Positions 24,718 through 34,126 of a DNA stretch of 64,000 bases are shown in pieces. The stretch is from Oligoflexia bacterium (GTDB lineage: Bacteria; Bdellovibrionota; UBA1018; CAIPTA01): contig JAMLID010000008.1 in assembly GCA_023954355.1 (NCBI GenBank), positions 46,521 to 110,520 on the forward strand. The letters run 5' to 3'. The position numbers and the translations under genes are program-made. Each line of letters opens with the position of its first letter. Position 1 is the stretch's first letter. The notes under the pieces are model-generated. The model ran no database searches. It worked only from the letters and a program-made list of their open reading frames with translations, and had not been told where the DNA came from.

Positions 24718-25817
24718 ACTCTCTTCGTTTATACGGAAAAAAAGTATCTCAAACTAAGTATTCTAATATTGAATTAAAACTAGAACCCACAAAGGCTCCT
24801 GAACTAAAAGGAAAAGACGTATTGCTTAGAGTTGCGTACTGCGGTCTATGTGGAAGCGATTTTCATCTAACGCACTCTGAGCAGAATAATGGAATCATGG
24901 ACTATCCAGGACTTGTAAAACTTCCTGTTACTATCGGCCATGAGTTCAGTGCCACCATCGAAAAGTATGGAGAAAACGTACCTGAATCATTTCAAAAACA
25001 ACACCCCATTGGTAGCGCTGTTACCGCAGAAGAAATGTTATGGTGTGGGCAATGTGAAAATTGCATAAAAGGAAACGTCAACCACTGTTTGCACCTTGAA
25101 GAAATAGGCTTCACCCATGATGGTGCCCACTCAGAGTTCTTAACTATTCCCTACCAATATCTTCACTCTATCGAACCATTATTAGAAAAATACGGTAAAG
25201 AAAAAGGCCTACAAATAGGCGCTTTAATAGAACCTTTTTCAGTTGCATATCGAGCGATTCATTTTGCTAGCGGCGGCTTAACACTAAAAGAATCTGACTC
25301 TATTTTAGTTATAGGAGCAGGCCCGATAGGAATCGCCGTAGCTGAAATAGCCAAGCTTATAAATAAATATCCCATAACAGCTTTAGAGCCCATAAAAGAA
25401 AGAAAAGAATTTGCTGAAAAAAGAGGACTTTGTGCTTATTACAAGCCAGATGAATTAGGATCGAAACTGTTTGATTGGATTATTGATGCCGCGGGATCTG
25501 CCAGCACAATACAAAAAGTAATTGAAAACCATACAAAAGCTAGCGCAACCATATGCCTATTGGCCCGCTGTGAGCATTCTTTATCTATATCAACAGAATA
25601 TATGATAACTAAAAATTTAAAAATATATGGTGCTCAAGGCCACTCTGGAGATGAAACCTATAAAAAAGTAATCGAACTTTTTTCTACCAATGTGATTGAC
25701 GTTGACTCATTAATAGAAGAAGTTATCGACCTTAAACAGGCCTATACTAGGCTAATAAAGCAGCAAAAAGGGTTTAGTAAAACACTAGTAAACCCTAGAC
25801 TGGAGAGTCATGATTGA
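24714..25817 (+). CDS. Zinc-dependent medium-chain alcohol/polyol dehydrogenase
   Basis: The 367-residue protein has catalytic zinc ligands in YCGLCGSDFH and TIGHEFSA, the four structural cysteines in WCGQCENCIKGNVNHC, and a Rossmann fold with ILVIGAGPIGIAVAEIAKL and the acidic NAD-ribose residue in ALEPI. It is closest in style to sorbitol, threonine or butanediol dehydrogenases. It should oxidise a secondary alcohol with NAD(P). Flanked by VOC genes with overlaps of four and eight bases, so the three form one operon. Confidence 0.9.
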   Translation: MNSLRLYGKKVSQTKYSNIELKLEPTKAPELKGKDVLLRVAYCGLCGSDFHLTHSEQNNGIMDYPGLVKLPVTIGHEFSATIEKYGENVPESFQKQHPIGSAVTAEEMLWCGQCENCIKGNVNHCLHLEEIGFTHDGAHSEFLTIPYQYLHSIEPLLEKYGKEKGLQIGALIEPFSVAYRAIHFASGGLTLKESDSILVIGAGPIGIAVAEIAKLINKYPITALEPIKERKEFAEKRGLCAYYKPDELGSKLFDWIIDAAGSASTIQKVIENHTKASATICLLARCEHSLSISTEYMITKNLKIYGAQGHSGDETYKKVIELFSTNVIDVDSLIEEVIDLKQAYTRLIKQQKGFSKTLVNPRLESHD

Positions 25818-26166
25818 GTTTCACCACATAGCAATAGAAGTGAAAAATTTAGAATTAGCTATAGAGACATATGAAAAACTATTCGGTCTTAAATCAAAAG
25901 AGCGCTTAACAGCAAAGATCAGTCATAATACCGGTCATTGGTTTGAATTAGGTAATTTAGAGCTACACCTACAAACCACAGATAACCCAAAAGAAAAAAC
26001 AAAACAGCACTTCGCCCTACTTACCAATGAATTTGACGAGATTATCGAAAATGCAAAAAAACTAAACCTAAAAATTGAAGAAGCTAAACTCACTCCAGGA
26101 TTCGGTAAACGCGCATTTCTTTATGACAGAGACAGCAATAGAATAGAACTCTTGCAAAAGATTTAG
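25810..26166 (+). CDS. VOC family metalloprotein, second copy
   Basis: This 118-residue single-chain VOC protein has candidate ligands H in EFHHIAIEVKNL, E in NLELHLQ, H in KQHFALL and E in RIELLQ. It differs enough from the first VOC protein of the operon to have its own role rather than being a recent duplicate. It overlaps the dehydrogenase stop by eight bases. Convergent to the M20-like gene, with 34 bp between. Confidence 0.85.
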   Translation: MIEFHHIAIEVKNLELAIETYEKLFGLKSKERLTAKISHNTGHWFELGNLELHLQTTDNPKEKTKQHFALLTNEFDEIIENAKKLNLKIEEAKLTPGFGKRAFLYDRDSNRIELLQKI

Positions 26167-26200
26167 TCATTCATTTGCATTAATTTCTTTAGAACACACC

Positions 26201-27667
26201 TTATGTGAAGCAATTACGCTCAATAATTTCTCTGTAGAAAGTTTCTAATTTATTATATTCAGCAATCCCAATGCTTTCATTTGGACAATTAATGCCCTCT
26301 TCAAGGCTACCGATACCTATAGACACAACAGGGAATTTCTTTTCACCAAATAATGATGCTTCAGTAACCGTTGAACCGACGCCTACCTCAGGTACGATCC
26401 CAGACTTTTTCATTACCGATCTACAGGATTGTACAAAGTCGCTAGCTGGATCAGTAAAATACCTATACGTATTGATTTTCTTTTTCCAATCCATTGATAC
26501 ATTAGTGAGCTCTGATCGAATATTCATAATCGATTCTTTTAATTTATCTTCGATCATTTTCTTATCTTCAGTCTCTGATCTATCTGCTGGCATATATAAA
26601 TCGACCATAATTTCTACATAATCATTACCTTGTTCTATTGAAGTTAATTGTACACAGCCTCCAATATTAGAAATATTTTTATCATGAAATTCTTGTACTT
26701 GATTTGCGATTTTAACAATCCCTTCAACTACAGGAGAAGAGATGACTTTGACTCCTCTTTCTCCTATTCCACCCATTCGCATTTCTAAATTCAAATCTTT
26801 GTTGTTTCCGCAAAAAGATTTGAACCGATCTCTAATTATATCTATATCTTTTGGTTTTATCAGCAAACCTAGGCTAGCTTCATCCCCCATTCTAAATGCC
26901 TCACCTGGAGCAGAAAATAAAAATATTTTATGTTCAATAGTTGATGCCCTAATACTTTCAAAAAATTTAAAAATTTGTGAAATTGCACTTCTTTCATTTT
27001 TTCTACTTGCTGTATGAAAAGAGTGCTCTTTTGCTGTTACGATGATTTTTGCATTATAGTCATTAGCATCTTTTTCTACAGACACAAAAGACATCCTAAT
27101 GGCGATTTTCGTCATAGCAATTTCAGTATGTGTTAGACGTAGACCTGTAGGCCTACCAACAATAACATGCTTAGGATTGAGGGCTCCAGACTGAATAAGA
27201 TATTTAGCCCCTGAAAAATAATTTTCACCACCGCAATTGGCAACTACATAGAGAGGCGAAGTAAATTTCTTGTCTTTAAAGCTTGCAACTGCTTGTAAAA
27301 TTGCCCAAAAATTTGCTTTTGTATTTGCCACGCCCAATCCATATAAGCGACTTTCTGATTCGTGTATGTCAAATGGGTTTCCATTGCATTTGGTCCAATT
27401 TTTTGGATTTCCAGGATCAACAGTATCGACAGGAGCACACAGCAATAGACCTTTACGGGTACGCCCATCTACTAGGTCATCTCCGAAAATACCGATTAAA
27501 TTAAATTGTCTCTTAGAAAGATCACCCGTGGAATGTGGCACTTGCTGCAAAACTAACTTTGCCCCTAATTGTTCAAAAATAGGGATCAAAAGATTCACCA
27601 CCTCTTCGTTCCCCATTTGAACGATACTATTAATTTTAACAAATTCTTTTAAACCTTGAACTTGCAC
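26201..27667 (-). CDS. M20-family metallopeptidase homologue, probable pseudoenzyme
   Basis: The fold is clear: LLLCAPVDTVDPG, then LYGLGVANTKANFWA, GGENYFSGAKYL, VGRPTGL, a dimerisation domain (about 190-310) and a final lid region. Compared with M20 enzymes (ArgE, DapE, CPG2), the ligand H of HxD is P79, the bridging D is N115, the catalytic base of the EE pair is G147, the E/D of GEPT is R172 and the last histidine is C461. D81 and E148 remain. Hydrolysis of the usual type should therefore be impossible. GTG start with AGGTG upstream. Binding or regulatory function is inferred. Converges on the VOC operon. Confidence 0.8.
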   Translation of the reverse strand: MQVQGLKEFVKINSIVQMGNEEVVNLLIPIFEQLGAKLVLQQVPHSTGDLSKRQFNLIGIFGDDLVDGRTRKGLLLCAPVDTVDPGNPKNWTKCNGNPFDIHESESRLYGLGVANTKANFWAILQAVASFKDKKFTSPLYVVANCGGENYFSGAKYLIQSGALNPKHVIVGRPTGLRLTHTEIAMTKIAIRMSFVSVEKDANDYNAKIIVTAKEHSFHTASRKNERSAISQIFKFFESIRASTIEHKIFLFSAPGEAFRMGDEASLGLLIKPKDIDIIRDRFKSFCGNNKDLNLEMRMGGIGERGVKVISSPVVEGIVKIANQVQEFHDKNISNIGGCVQLTSIEQGNDYVEIMVDLYMPADRSETEDKKMIEDKLKESIMNIRSELTNVSMDWKKKINTYRYFTDPASDFVQSCRSVMKKSGIVPEVGVGSTVTEASLFGEKKFPVVSIGIGSLEEGINCPNESIGIAEYNKLETFYREIIERNCFT

Positions 27668-27720
27668 ACTTTCACCTATTCACTTTCCAAAAAACTAGAT
27701 TAAATATACAATTTCCTTTC

Positions 27721-28440
27721 ATGATAAATAAGCTTTTTCTTATATTATTTTTAATTCTGCCGGTTCAACTATTTGCTAACAATGAAACAGATAATACAAA
27801 ATCACCTGTTTCTGCCGACGATAGTAATGCTTTTGTAAACGAACTAGCAAAGGATAATTCACTTATTCAAAATAGTAATTTTTTATATAATTTTGGAACC
27901 TATTACTTAGAAAAAAACCAAGCATCTTTAGCTTCTATTTATTTACTTAAATCTATAGCGAAAAATCCCCTACAAAAAGATGTATTCGATAATTTAGCTA
28001 TTGCTAGAGATAAAATTAATCAAGACCTGGCCATGCCAAATTCATTTTATCGCTCATTACCAGAAAGCTTTTATTATTTGCCAATGTATTTATGGTTTTC
28101 TATTCCGTTATTGTTTTTAATATTTTTCTTAGTCTTAAAAATAATAAAAATAAAAAACCCTATATTTTTGAATTCGTTTCTTATCCTATCAGCTGTTTTT
28201 TTTATACTCTCTATAAGCTTTAGCCTACTTAATAAAAATACTATTTTAGGTGCGCTAAATCCTATTGAAGTAAAGGCCGGGCCAGGAGAGAATTTTCCTA
28301 ATATTTTAAGTATTCCTACCGGATCACTAGTTAACCTAGAAGAAATGAAAGATGACTGGATTAAAATATCCTTTGTGCTCAATCAAAAGAATAAAATAAA
28401 TGGATGGGCAGAAAGTAAGCTCTTTCTACCCATCCATTGA
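27721..28440 (+). CDS. BatE-like TPR/SH3 membrane protein
   Basis: A signal peptide (about 1-19) precedes a TPR-like helical region (about 40-95, NFGTYYLEKNQASLASIY), two TM helices (about 118-141 and 150-170) and a terminal bacterial SH3 domain (about 185-235, VKAGPGENFPNILSIPTGS and DDWIKI). This arrangement is that of BatE aerotolerance proteins, which work with BatA-D membrane VWA proteins; those are not in the window. No ribosome site is visible and a TATACA box lies about 15 bases before the ATG, so the message may be nearly leaderless. Confidence 0.65.
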   Translation: MINKLFLILFLILPVQLFANNETDNTKSPVSADDSNAFVNELAKDNSLIQNSNFLYNFGTYYLEKNQASLASIYLLKSIAKNPLQKDVFDNLAIARDKINQDLAMPNSFYRSLPESFYYLPMYLWFSIPLLFLIFFLVLKIIKIKNPIFLNSFLILSAVFFILSISFSLLNKNTILGALNPIEVKAGPGENFPNILSIPTGSLVNLEEMKDDWIKISFVLNQKNKINGWAESKLFLPIH

Positions 28441-28459
28441 GGGTCGGTCGTTGGTTCGC

Positions 28460-31420
28460 TTAGGGAGTTTTTGTTCGCTTCATAATTACTGTGCTTTCTT
28501 TCGTCTGCCCAGCTTGGTCTGTGGCTACAACTTTGAAATAGTAGACAGTATCTGCATTTAATCCATGAACCCCATGGATATGAGACTCTGAGAATGTATC
28601 TATATTTATCACTCTAAGAGTTAGGTCGCTCGGATTATTACCTACATATAGAACTGCTTTTGTGGCTACTACAGGAGTTTGCCAAATTAAAGTCGCCGTG
28701 TCTGTTGTAGTTGTTCCATCGAATCCTAAAACTTCCCAATTTTGCGGAGGAACAACTTCATCTTTTAGCGTCTTCACTGGAACGATAGCCGTTCTCTCTT
28801 CTAATCCATTTTCATCTACAGATATACCTTGTACATAGTAGATGGTATCAGCGCTTAATCCTGTAATCGAATACTGATGATTATTTACATATGATGATCC
28901 AGTAATTTCGTGATTAAGATTTTGATCTGAGGCACCCCAAATCACCTTACTTAAAGTAGCATGCTCTAGTGTATCCCATTGAAAGTTAATCGTATCCTTG
29001 GTTGAATTTGCACTTACGTTCGTAATGCTCCAGTCTTCAATAGGCTTCTTCTCGGTTCTAACAGCAATTACATTACTAGACCTTGATCTACCCAGTGAGT
29101 CCACTGCATGAATTTGAAAGAAATGCTCGGTGTCTTCTGTTAATCCATTGATAGTAACAGAGTGCGCATTACTGCTATTATAGCCCGCACTATTATCAAG
29201 GCTGATATTTACCAAGCCCCAATTCAATGCACCTGAAGATTCTACTGAACCAGTATTCCAATTTACGGTGAAAGAGTTGTACGTTTTCGCAATAGAGATA
29301 TCTTGTACTCCCCAATCCTCTAGCGTTTTGGCTGATTGCAATCCACTAGTTTTAATATTTCCAAGCGCGTCTCTTGCTTCTACTCTAAAGTAGTATGTTG
29401 TTCCGAATGCTAAGCCAGCTACTGAAGTCTCATGACTCAGACCAGAAGTAGTGTAGTTAGTTACTTGATCTAGATTGTTGCTGTTTAACCCGTACCAAAT
29501 ACGACCTACAGTAGTTTCCTCTGGGGTCGACCATTTAAGACTCGCACTATTTTCACCTGCACTCACACTAAATCCAACAATACCCCAATCCATTTGAGTT
29601 TGAATAGAAATGATATCTGAGTTTTTCACCAAGCCAAACTGATCAGATGATGTAGCTTGTACGAAAATTACTGTATTAGGATTCAAGCCAGAAATCGTGA
29701 TTCTATGGTTGTTAGTTAAGCTATTACCTGAGATAGAGTTCACCAATGAATCAGAGCTTAGTCCCCACTTAATATTACCGTTAGTAGGATACTCAGGCGT
29801 ACTCCAGCTTACATCTACCGTAGTTCTTGTTGAGCCCAAATTGAAATTCGCGATATTCCAGTCGGGTTTTGTTCTTATGGCTAGAGTATCGCCAGACTTT
29901 TCTAAACCAAGCTCATCCTTAGCAAAGGCTTTCACGTAATAAAGTTCATTGGGGTTCAATCCTGTAATTTTTATTTTATGCTTAGTTGTTGTTTCAGTCC
30001 CCTCAACTTCATTATTTAAAGCCGCCTCGGTTTTTCCGTATTTCACTTTACCAAGAGTTGCGTATTCAGGAGTTTCAAAAGTAACCGTCAATTCTGTTTG
30101 CTGGCTTTCCGCTGCTGAGCCCACTAAATTCCAATCTACACGACTATTAGGTTCACAATGACGAATCTCTACATCACTGCCTGCTTTGCCGGCATACTCA
30201 GGAAAAACCGTATTCGTGAGAACACGATACTCAAATTTTTGTATATAACCATCCACTGCAACCATAATGGTATCTGCATCTACCTGATCAGATGGTTTTG
30301 ATAATTTAAATTCTTTTATCAAATCTAATGCTTCTTTAGTCACTCTACCGCAACGACTCATCCCCTCTTGTTTGTCTGCTTGGATACTAAATAAAGTTCC
30401 TTTTGTTTTATCAACCATCTCAAAATATCCGTATCCTAAAGAGTCATATAAACAACTCGCATTCTTAGAGTTTCTCTTAAAAAGATCATCAGCGTCTATA
30501 TTCACAAATGCATGAGTAACAACAGGCATATCTCCTTTTAAGGCCTTAACAGCTTTATACGTCATCTCTAAGTTGATTCCGTTTTTGTCGTAATAATCAT
30601 TTTTAATTTTATCTTCCGTAGAGGCATCGCACCTCTTAGGTAAGCCAGGTGCCTGTGGATTTGGAAAAGGAAATCCAATCTCATGCTCATCACTCATAAA
30701 AATAATAGACAAAGCTGCATCTGGACGAAAAAACCCTAAATCTTGGTTCTCTTTCGCCTTACTAGTCACTGCATGATACAAACTATAAAAAGTCGCTTCT
30801 CCAGTACCTGCATCAGAAATTTTCATAGCTTCAGTAAAAATTTTGTGAAGATCCGAGCTAACTTGTTGAACAGACATAGTTTGGTTATCTAAAACATAAT
30901 CTATTTTCTTGGGAGCATAGAGACGGCCCTTCCAAGTTCCTACATGTCCTAAAACTACACCATAACGAATATCAACATCGTTCGGTAACTCTCTAACCAT
31001 ATGAACGATATTTGAGGCCACTCGCCCCCAGTCGTCTGCCATACTTCCCGAATTATCCATTACGAAGAGGATATCTAACTTTTTAACTATGCCACCGCCG
31101 TCAGTGGGTTGCTTAAAGCGATCAACTGTACAAACGCGATCGTTAAGAGCAGGAAAAGGGTAAGGAACCTGAGCCGCAGGTTCACCCTCCCCATGCCCAT
31201 CTGAATCATCGTCTTCGTCGCAGTCTTCTCCTTTTTTGCCGTTCTTATCCGACTTACCTTTCTTCTCTTTAGAGGCCTCACTAACCTTACATGGCTTTGT
31301 TTCGTCCTTTTTTTCTTCATTCTTACAAGCAGGTAACAGAAGGGCAGCAACCAAAAATAGTATAACTACCTGAAAAGAGGGAATTTTTTTATACACACTG
31401 TCGAGTTTCGTCAAATTCAT
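28460..31420 (-). CDS. Large lipoprotein with VWA domain and six FN3-like repeats
   Basis: The start at 31420 (GGTGG upstream) gives a lipoprotein signal with lipid-attachment C32 in LLLPAC, followed by an acidic/lysine-rich linker, then a VWA domain (about 100-360) with MIDAS motif DNSGSM and a disulfide-capable Cys pattern. Residues about 427-985 are six repeats of about 91 residues, each opening with DWxI/NW and containing a GLNPNTxYYVKA-type strand, as in FN3 domains. A surface or periplasmic adhesive or scaffolding role is inferred. A longer in-frame start at 31450 would spoil the signal peptide. Confidence 0.8.
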   Translation of the reverse strand: MNLTKLDSVYKKIPSFQVVILFLVAALLLPACKNEEKKDETKPCKVSEASKEKKGKSDKNGKKGEDCDEDDDSDGHGEGEPAAQVPYPFPALNDRVCTVDRFKQPTDGGGIVKKLDILFVMDNSGSMADDWGRVASNIVHMVRELPNDVDIRYGVVLGHVGTWKGRLYAPKKIDYVLDNQTMSVQQVSSDLHKIFTEAMKISDAGTGEATFYSLYHAVTSKAKENQDLGFFRPDAALSIIFMSDEHEIGFPFPNPQAPGLPKRCDASTEDKIKNDYYDKNGINLEMTYKAVKALKGDMPVVTHAFVNIDADDLFKRNSKNASCLYDSLGYGYFEMVDKTKGTLFSIQADKQEGMSRCGRVTKEALDLIKEFKLSKPSDQVDADTIMVAVDGYIQKFEYRVLTNTVFPEYAGKAGSDVEIRHCEPNSRVDWNLVGSAAESQQTELTVTFETPEYATLGKVKYGKTEAALNNEVEGTETTTKHKIKITGLNPNELYYVKAFAKDELGLEKSGDTLAIRTKPDWNIANFNLGSTRTTVDVSWSTPEYPTNGNIKWGLSSDSLVNSISGNSLTNNHRITISGLNPNTVIFVQATSSDQFGLVKNSDIISIQTQMDWGIVGFSVSAGENSASLKWSTPEETTVGRIWYGLNSNNLDQVTNYTTSGLSHETSVAGLAFGTTYYFRVEARDALGNIKTSGLQSAKTLEDWGVQDISIAKTYNSFTVNWNTGSVESSGALNWGLVNISLDNSAGYNSSNAHSVTINGLTEDTEHFFQIHAVDSLGRSRSSNVIAVRTEKKPIEDWSITNVSANSTKDTINFQWDTLEHATLSKVIWGASDQNLNHEITGSSYVNNHQYSITGLSADTIYYVQGISVDENGLEERTAIVPVKTLKDEVVPPQNWEVLGFDGTTTTDTATLIWQTPVVATKAVLYVGNNPSDLTLRVINIDTFSESHIHGVHGLNADTVYYFKVVATDQAGQTKESTVIMKRTKTP

Positions 31421-31589
31421 AAGCCACCCATTCTTAAAATAAGACAACATTCTATATTTATCTTAACTTTTAGACTAACATATCTGACTTTATCAGTCAA
31501 TTTTTGTCGGATAAGTGAAAATTGCCTAATCCATTGACGCTTGCCCCCCCATCTGCCTATTTTAAGACATTGAATCAGGGAGGCTTTTT

Positions 31590-32375
31590 TTGATTTCTAA
31601 ATTTTGGAAAACCAGAACTATTTTATTGTCTGCTTTATGGACAGTTACTTTTTTATGCCTTTTTTCCTGCTCGTCTACCGAAATAGACAACGACAGCCCT
31701 CCAGAACAACAATATGCTGAGGGTGAAAGGCTATTAAATAAAGATCGCTATATTGAATCCATTGAGCGCTTTCGTATTTTAAAAAGCAGATACCCCTACA
31801 GTAAATATGCAGCCCTTGCTTCTTTGCGAATTGGCGACGCTCACTTTAAAGAAGAAGCTTTTTTAGAAAGCGCCAGTGCCTATAAAATTTTTCAAGAATT
31901 ATATCCAAAGCACGAAAAAGTACCCTATGCATTATTTCAAATGGGGGAGTCGCACTTTAAGCTACTACCATCAACAGAAGATCGAGATCTTGAACCAGCA
32001 GTATCAGCACTCAGCACCTACAGTAAACTTGCGCAAACGTTTCCCTCTTCAGAATATACAGCCGAGGCGAAAAAGCGCATTGATGAGTTAAAAGCAATTT
32101 TGGCAGATAAAGAAGCTTATGTAGGTGATTTTTATTTTAAAAGAGACCTTTATGAATCAGCCCTTGGTAGATATTTAGATTTGATTCGCGAATATCCAAC
32201 TTCAAAATATAGAGAAGAAGCGCTCTACAGAATAGCTTATTCTTATAATGAGATGGGAGATAAAACGCGAGCAAATATAGCTCTTAGTCAGCTCTTTGAT
32301 GAATTTCCAGATGGAAAATACTTATCCAATGGAAAAAATCTCGAAAAGAAAATCGCGGAAAAAAAAGGGGAATAA
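31590..32375 (+). CDS. bamD: Outer-membrane assembly lipoprotein BamD
   Basis: BamD is the essential TPR lipoprotein of the BAM complex that inserts barrels into the outer membrane. The TTG start has GGGAGG upstream. The signal ends with lipid-attachment C27 (CLFSC). Five TPR-like units follow, with FRILKSRYPYSKYAALASLR, YKIFQELYPKHEKVPYALFQ and LIREYPTSKYREEALYRIAY matching the YfiO/BamD family. It overlaps the TPR gene by one base, so they are co-translated. Confidence 0.9.
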   Translation: MISKFWKTRTILLSALWTVTFLCLFSCSSTEIDNDSPPEQQYAEGERLLNKDRYIESIERFRILKSRYPYSKYAALASLRIGDAHFKEEAFLESASAYKIFQELYPKHEKVPYALFQMGESHFKLLPSTEDRDLEPAVSALSTYSKLAQTFPSSEYTAEAKKRIDELKAILADKEAYVGDFYFKRDLYESALGRYLDLIREYPTSKYREEALYRIAYSYNEMGDKTRANIALSQLFDEFPDGKYLSNGKNLEKKIAEKKGE

Positions 32376-33085
32376 TGAGCGCCAAATTAGCCGCCGCAAA
32401 ACAGCTATTAGCCAAAGGAAATAGCGAAGATGCCCTTGAGCTACTTCAAGAACTTGATGTAAGTGGGAGTGGCAGTGCGGAAATTCAATATTTAATTGGC
32501 ACTATTTATCACCGCCAAAATAAATTCGAAAGCGCTGTTGATCGGTTTAAACGAGCCATTCAAATTGATCCAAATTTTACAGATGCAGCCATAAGCTTAT
32601 CAATAATTTATAACGATACTGGGCACTATGAAGAGGGGAAAAAAGTTTTTCAACAAGCAGAAATCCGCGCTAAAAAAAGCAGTAATTCTCCCTCTCCCTC
32701 AATCTTAGTACTCAAAGATATAGCAGCGAAACATATTGAACTTGGCAGCTTGTATCGAAAACTTCAACGCTACGATGAGGCCGCTAACGAATACTTAAAA
32801 GCCTCTAGAATCGACACACAGAACGTAGAGGCAAGAATTCTACTCGCAAAAGCTCATGGTCATAGAAAACAGTGGAAGCTAGCAGAGAACGAGCTAATTC
32901 ATTTGGTAAGAGAATTCCCTAATAATATATCTGCACGCGTTCATTTAGCTCTAGTCTATTATGCAACCGGAAACACCGTCGACGCACAAATGGAACTATT
33001 AGAGGCTAAATCCAAAGATCCTTCTAATGAACAAGTGAGTATGTATTTGCGGATGATGGATCATGCCACAGAAAGCACAATGTAA
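32375..33085 (+). CDS. TPR-repeat protein
   Basis: Residues about 1-215 are five to six TPR units (for example IQYLIGTIYHRQNKFESAVD and ELGSLYRKLQRYDEAANEYL). There is no signal peptide, so it is cytosolic unless anchored through a partner. The start overlaps the bamD stop (TAATG). Such genes often follow bamD-like genes in this lineage. Function is protein-protein contact; the partner is unknown. Confidence 0.85.
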   Translation: MSAKLAAAKQLLAKGNSEDALELLQELDVSGSGSAEIQYLIGTIYHRQNKFESAVDRFKRAIQIDPNFTDAAISLSIIYNDTGHYEEGKKVFQQAEIRAKKSSNSPSPSILVLKDIAAKHIELGSLYRKLQRYDEAANEYLKASRIDTQNVEARILLAKAHGHRKQWKLAENELIHLVREFPNNISARVHLALVYYATGNTVDAQMELLEAKSKDPSNEQVSMYLRMMDHATESTM

Positions 33086-33153
33086 ACATACGACATTGAT
33101 TGAATGACCAAGCTCTGCGTTTACGATATTAAAGCAGAGTTCTCTAGCCGAAA

Positions 33154-33705
33154 TTATAGAGCAGAAACCTCTACTTGACTGCGAGCTTCTCTTAACGAAA
33201 GTGTAACGGGCAGCCCTTTTGCTGATTCTTGAGAAGCAGACCTCATAGCGCTGGTCTTCATCATCATCGCAACCAGATCTTTGTACATAGCATACTTCAC
33301 TCCGTACTCATTCTCTTGTAGTACGACTTGCTTGCCAAGATTCATTTTACCGTTAATCACAATAGGAGCTTTCAAATTCGCCGTGATTTCTGTCACATCT
33401 GAAGGGATTGTTAAAATACAGTAAACCAGGCTATTCATATTACTTGTTGAATCCATCTCTAGTAGACGCAATTCATTTCCAGACAATCTAACCTTATAGT
33501 CATCCTTAAATAGCTTGGGCTCTAAAATGGGAAACGCCACTTCGGGACGATCTGCGGACTGTAGCCACAAAATTAGGGTTTCATCTGAAGGATCCACGAT
33601 GAAAAATTTCTGTAAATCCTCAAACGCTAACAGCCCATCACGAAAATGGATAATATCAGCATCCTCAACTTCTAATAAACCAAACCTACTTGTATTGATT
33701 TTCAT
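33154..33705 (-). CDS. fliW: Flagellar assembly factor FliW
   Basis: FliW binds CsrA and flagellin and so couples flagellin translation to export. The protein begins MKINTSRFGLLEVEDADIIH and has the family segments FRDGLLAFEDLQKFFIVD, SADRPEVAFPI and LTIPSDVTEITANLKAPIV. The ATG at 33705 follows a G-rich tract; a longer in-frame start is less likely. At 183 residues it is about 30 longer than typical because of a C-terminal extension. csrA lies 71 bp upstream on the same strand. Confidence 0.95.
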   Translation of the reverse strand: MKINTSRFGLLEVEDADIIHFRDGLLAFEDLQKFFIVDPSDETLILWLQSADRPEVAFPILEPKLFKDDYKVRLSGNELRLLEMDSTSNMNSLVYCILTIPSDVTEITANLKAPIVINGKMNLGKQVVLQENEYGVKYAMYKDLVAMMMKTSAMRSASQESAKGLPVTLSLREARSQVEVSAL

Positions 33706-33776
33706 ATTCCCCCCGAGGCTCCAATCCAGAACCACATACTTAATTGTAAACCGCTATTAGCGGATTGCACAATAAT

Positions 33777-34043
33777 TTAGGAATTTTTTCCGTCAGAACC
33801 ACCACTTTGTTTACTACCGCGCTTCAGCATTTCAGCTACGTCGCTAACCGACTTAGGAGATGCCTGGGCAGCTTCTTTATTAGAAGTCTGAATAGATTCG
33901 TAAACTTCTTGTCTGTGGATTTTGGTCTCTTTGGGGGCTTGAATACCTAATCGAACTTGTTTGCCTTTAATTTGAACCACCATAATACGAATATTATCGT
34001 CTATTGCGATGGATTCTCCGAGCTTCCTTGTAAGTACTAACAT
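33777..34043 (-). CDS. csrA: Carbon storage/translation regulator CsrA
   Basis: CsrA is an RNA-binding dimer that blocks translation, here most likely of flagellin. MLVLTRKLGESIAIDDNIRI and VRLGIQAPKETKIHRQEVYE are the full family signature, with the RNA-contact R44-like residue in VRLGI. The tail beyond about residue 55 (27 extra residues, Ser/Lys/Gly-rich) is longer than the usual 61-residue protein and is probably disordered. It lies between flgL and fliW, the common order in flagellated bacteria using the FliW-CsrA switch. Confidence 0.96.
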   Translation of the reverse strand: MLVLTRKLGESIAIDDNIRIMVVQIKGKQVRLGIQAPKETKIHRQEVYESIQTSNKEAAQASPKSVSDVAEMLKRGSKQSGGSDGKNS

Positions 34044-34126
34044 AAAGCTAAACCTCTCATGTCCCTATGAAGGATTCTGTCTTAGGTCTCGATGGAATAA
34101 CCGATTTCTAAGATTGTATCAATGCC

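Noticed and set aside
33086..33153. Terminator between the TPR gene and fliW
   Set aside because: CTCTGC and GCAGAG can pair, but the stem is six bases with a 15-base loop and no T tract, so it is too weak to call.
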